From positions 1 to 5,737 of the forward strand of contig JBHGWS010000039.1 of the NCBI GenBank assembly GCA_041936745.1: a stretch of DNA of 5,737 bases, read 5' to 3'. Below the pieces are notes generated by a model, which was not told where the DNA came from, did not search any database, and saw nothing but the letters and a program-made list of their open reading frames with translations. A program made the position numbers and the translations under genes. This document shows, piece by piece, positions 5,417-5,737 of the stretch (positions within the stretch are counted from its first letter, which is position 1; each line of letters begins with the position of its first letter). The stretch is from Darwinibacter acetoxidans_A (GTDB lineage Bacteria; Bacillota; Limnochordia; Darwinibacteriales; Darwinibacteriaceae).

Positions 5417-5737
5417 AGTTAAATATTAGGGGCGGGGCTTCCGTTTCCCATAAAAGCTCTTCTGCTAGAGGCGGGATATTTTCCACAAAATAATGCAGTA
5501 CCGCCAAAGCTGCCTCAGGATGTTTACTTTCACGCCAGGCGACAAAATAGGCCTGCTGGGCGGGGTGCTCAATACCATAGATCTCGGTGCCGTTTTCCTC
5601 TACTCCTAAGGCCATTAGAGTATCCTGTTCCAAAAAGAAGGAAAGGCGTTCTTTTCGCAGAGTGAAGACATCGGGCGCTTCTCCCGCGGCGATTAAAACC
5701 ATCAGTTTTGTATCCATGGCACCTACCGGCAGCAGCT
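5415..5737 (-). CDS. Short solute-binding-protein-like gene, 3' part (partial)
   Basis: This is the C-terminal end of a gene entering from the right edge; 107 residues are visible. The first part, PVGAMDTKLMVLIAAGEAPDVFTL, resembles the N-lobe motif of family 1 extracellular solute-binding proteins (ABC transporter receptors), where a KL-x(3)-IAAG-x-APDVF segment usually lies 60-90 residues from the start. FFLEQDTLMAL follows as in those proteins. Then comes NGTEIYGI, and after it ESKHPEAALAVLHYFVEN, like the C-lobe helix SKNPEAAxxFLxFL. About 200 residues that normally separate these parts are missing, so this is either a compact relative or an internally shortened copy. No stop interrupts the visible frame. 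The ATG at 5717 has only a weak, too-close AGGTG in front and the frame stays open beyond it, so the gene probably begins outside the window. The ligand is unknown. The gene converges on lemA and shares its terminator. Confidence 0.6.
   Translation of the reverse strand, partial: LLPVGAMDTKLMVLIAAGEAPDVFTLRKERLSFFLEQDTLMALGVEENGTEIYGIEHPAQQAYFVAWRESKHPEAALAVLHYFVENIPPLAEELLWETEAPPLIFN

Overview
The window looks like chromosomal DNA from an anaerobic Gram-positive bacterium of the Clostridia (Bacillota). This is inferred from the strong GGAGG-type ribosome binding sites, the use of GTG starts behind good Shine-Dalgarno (SD) sequences, tight co-directional gene packing and mid-range base composition. 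The genus cannot be fixed from the sequence alone.

Layout from left to right. (1) Positions 1-450, minus strand: the N-terminal 150 residues of a DDE-type transposase (DUF772-like N-terminus), running off the left edge. Its 5' region (about 450-540) carries two inverted repeats, one of which would bury the transposase SD. (2) Positions 551-2752, minus strand: a complete tex gene, an S1-domain RNA-binding transcription accessory protein, directly upstream of and co-directional with the transposase. (3) An 82-base divergent intergenic gap. (4) Positions 2835-5373, plus strand: a compact run of four genes. They are a YigZ/IMPACT-family protein, a flavin reductase-like FMN-binding protein, a secreted and membrane-anchored TPM-domain protein, and a LemA-family protein. 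Gaps are only 4-22 bases and each gene has its own SD, so they very likely form one operon. (5) Positions 5385-5416: a 14-bp perfect hairpin acting as a terminator between convergent genes. (6) Positions 5415-5737, minus strand: the C-terminal end of a gene resembling an extracellular solute-binding protein but strikingly short after its N-lobe motif, running off the right edge.

How the genes relate. Tex and YigZ are both broadly conserved proteins with links to RNA or translation. TPM-domain and LemA proteins are frequent genomic partners; both here are predicted to place their main domains outside the membrane, which suggests a joint envelope role. The flavin reductase-like protein is probably a redox or FMN-binding protein with no evident mechanistic link to the others. 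No CRISPR array, tRNA, rRNA or phage module is visible. Most of the window is ordinary housekeeping DNA. The parts worth a second look are the transposase 5' region (SD-masking hairpin, possible outward antisense promoter) and the condensed solute-binding-like gene at the right edge.
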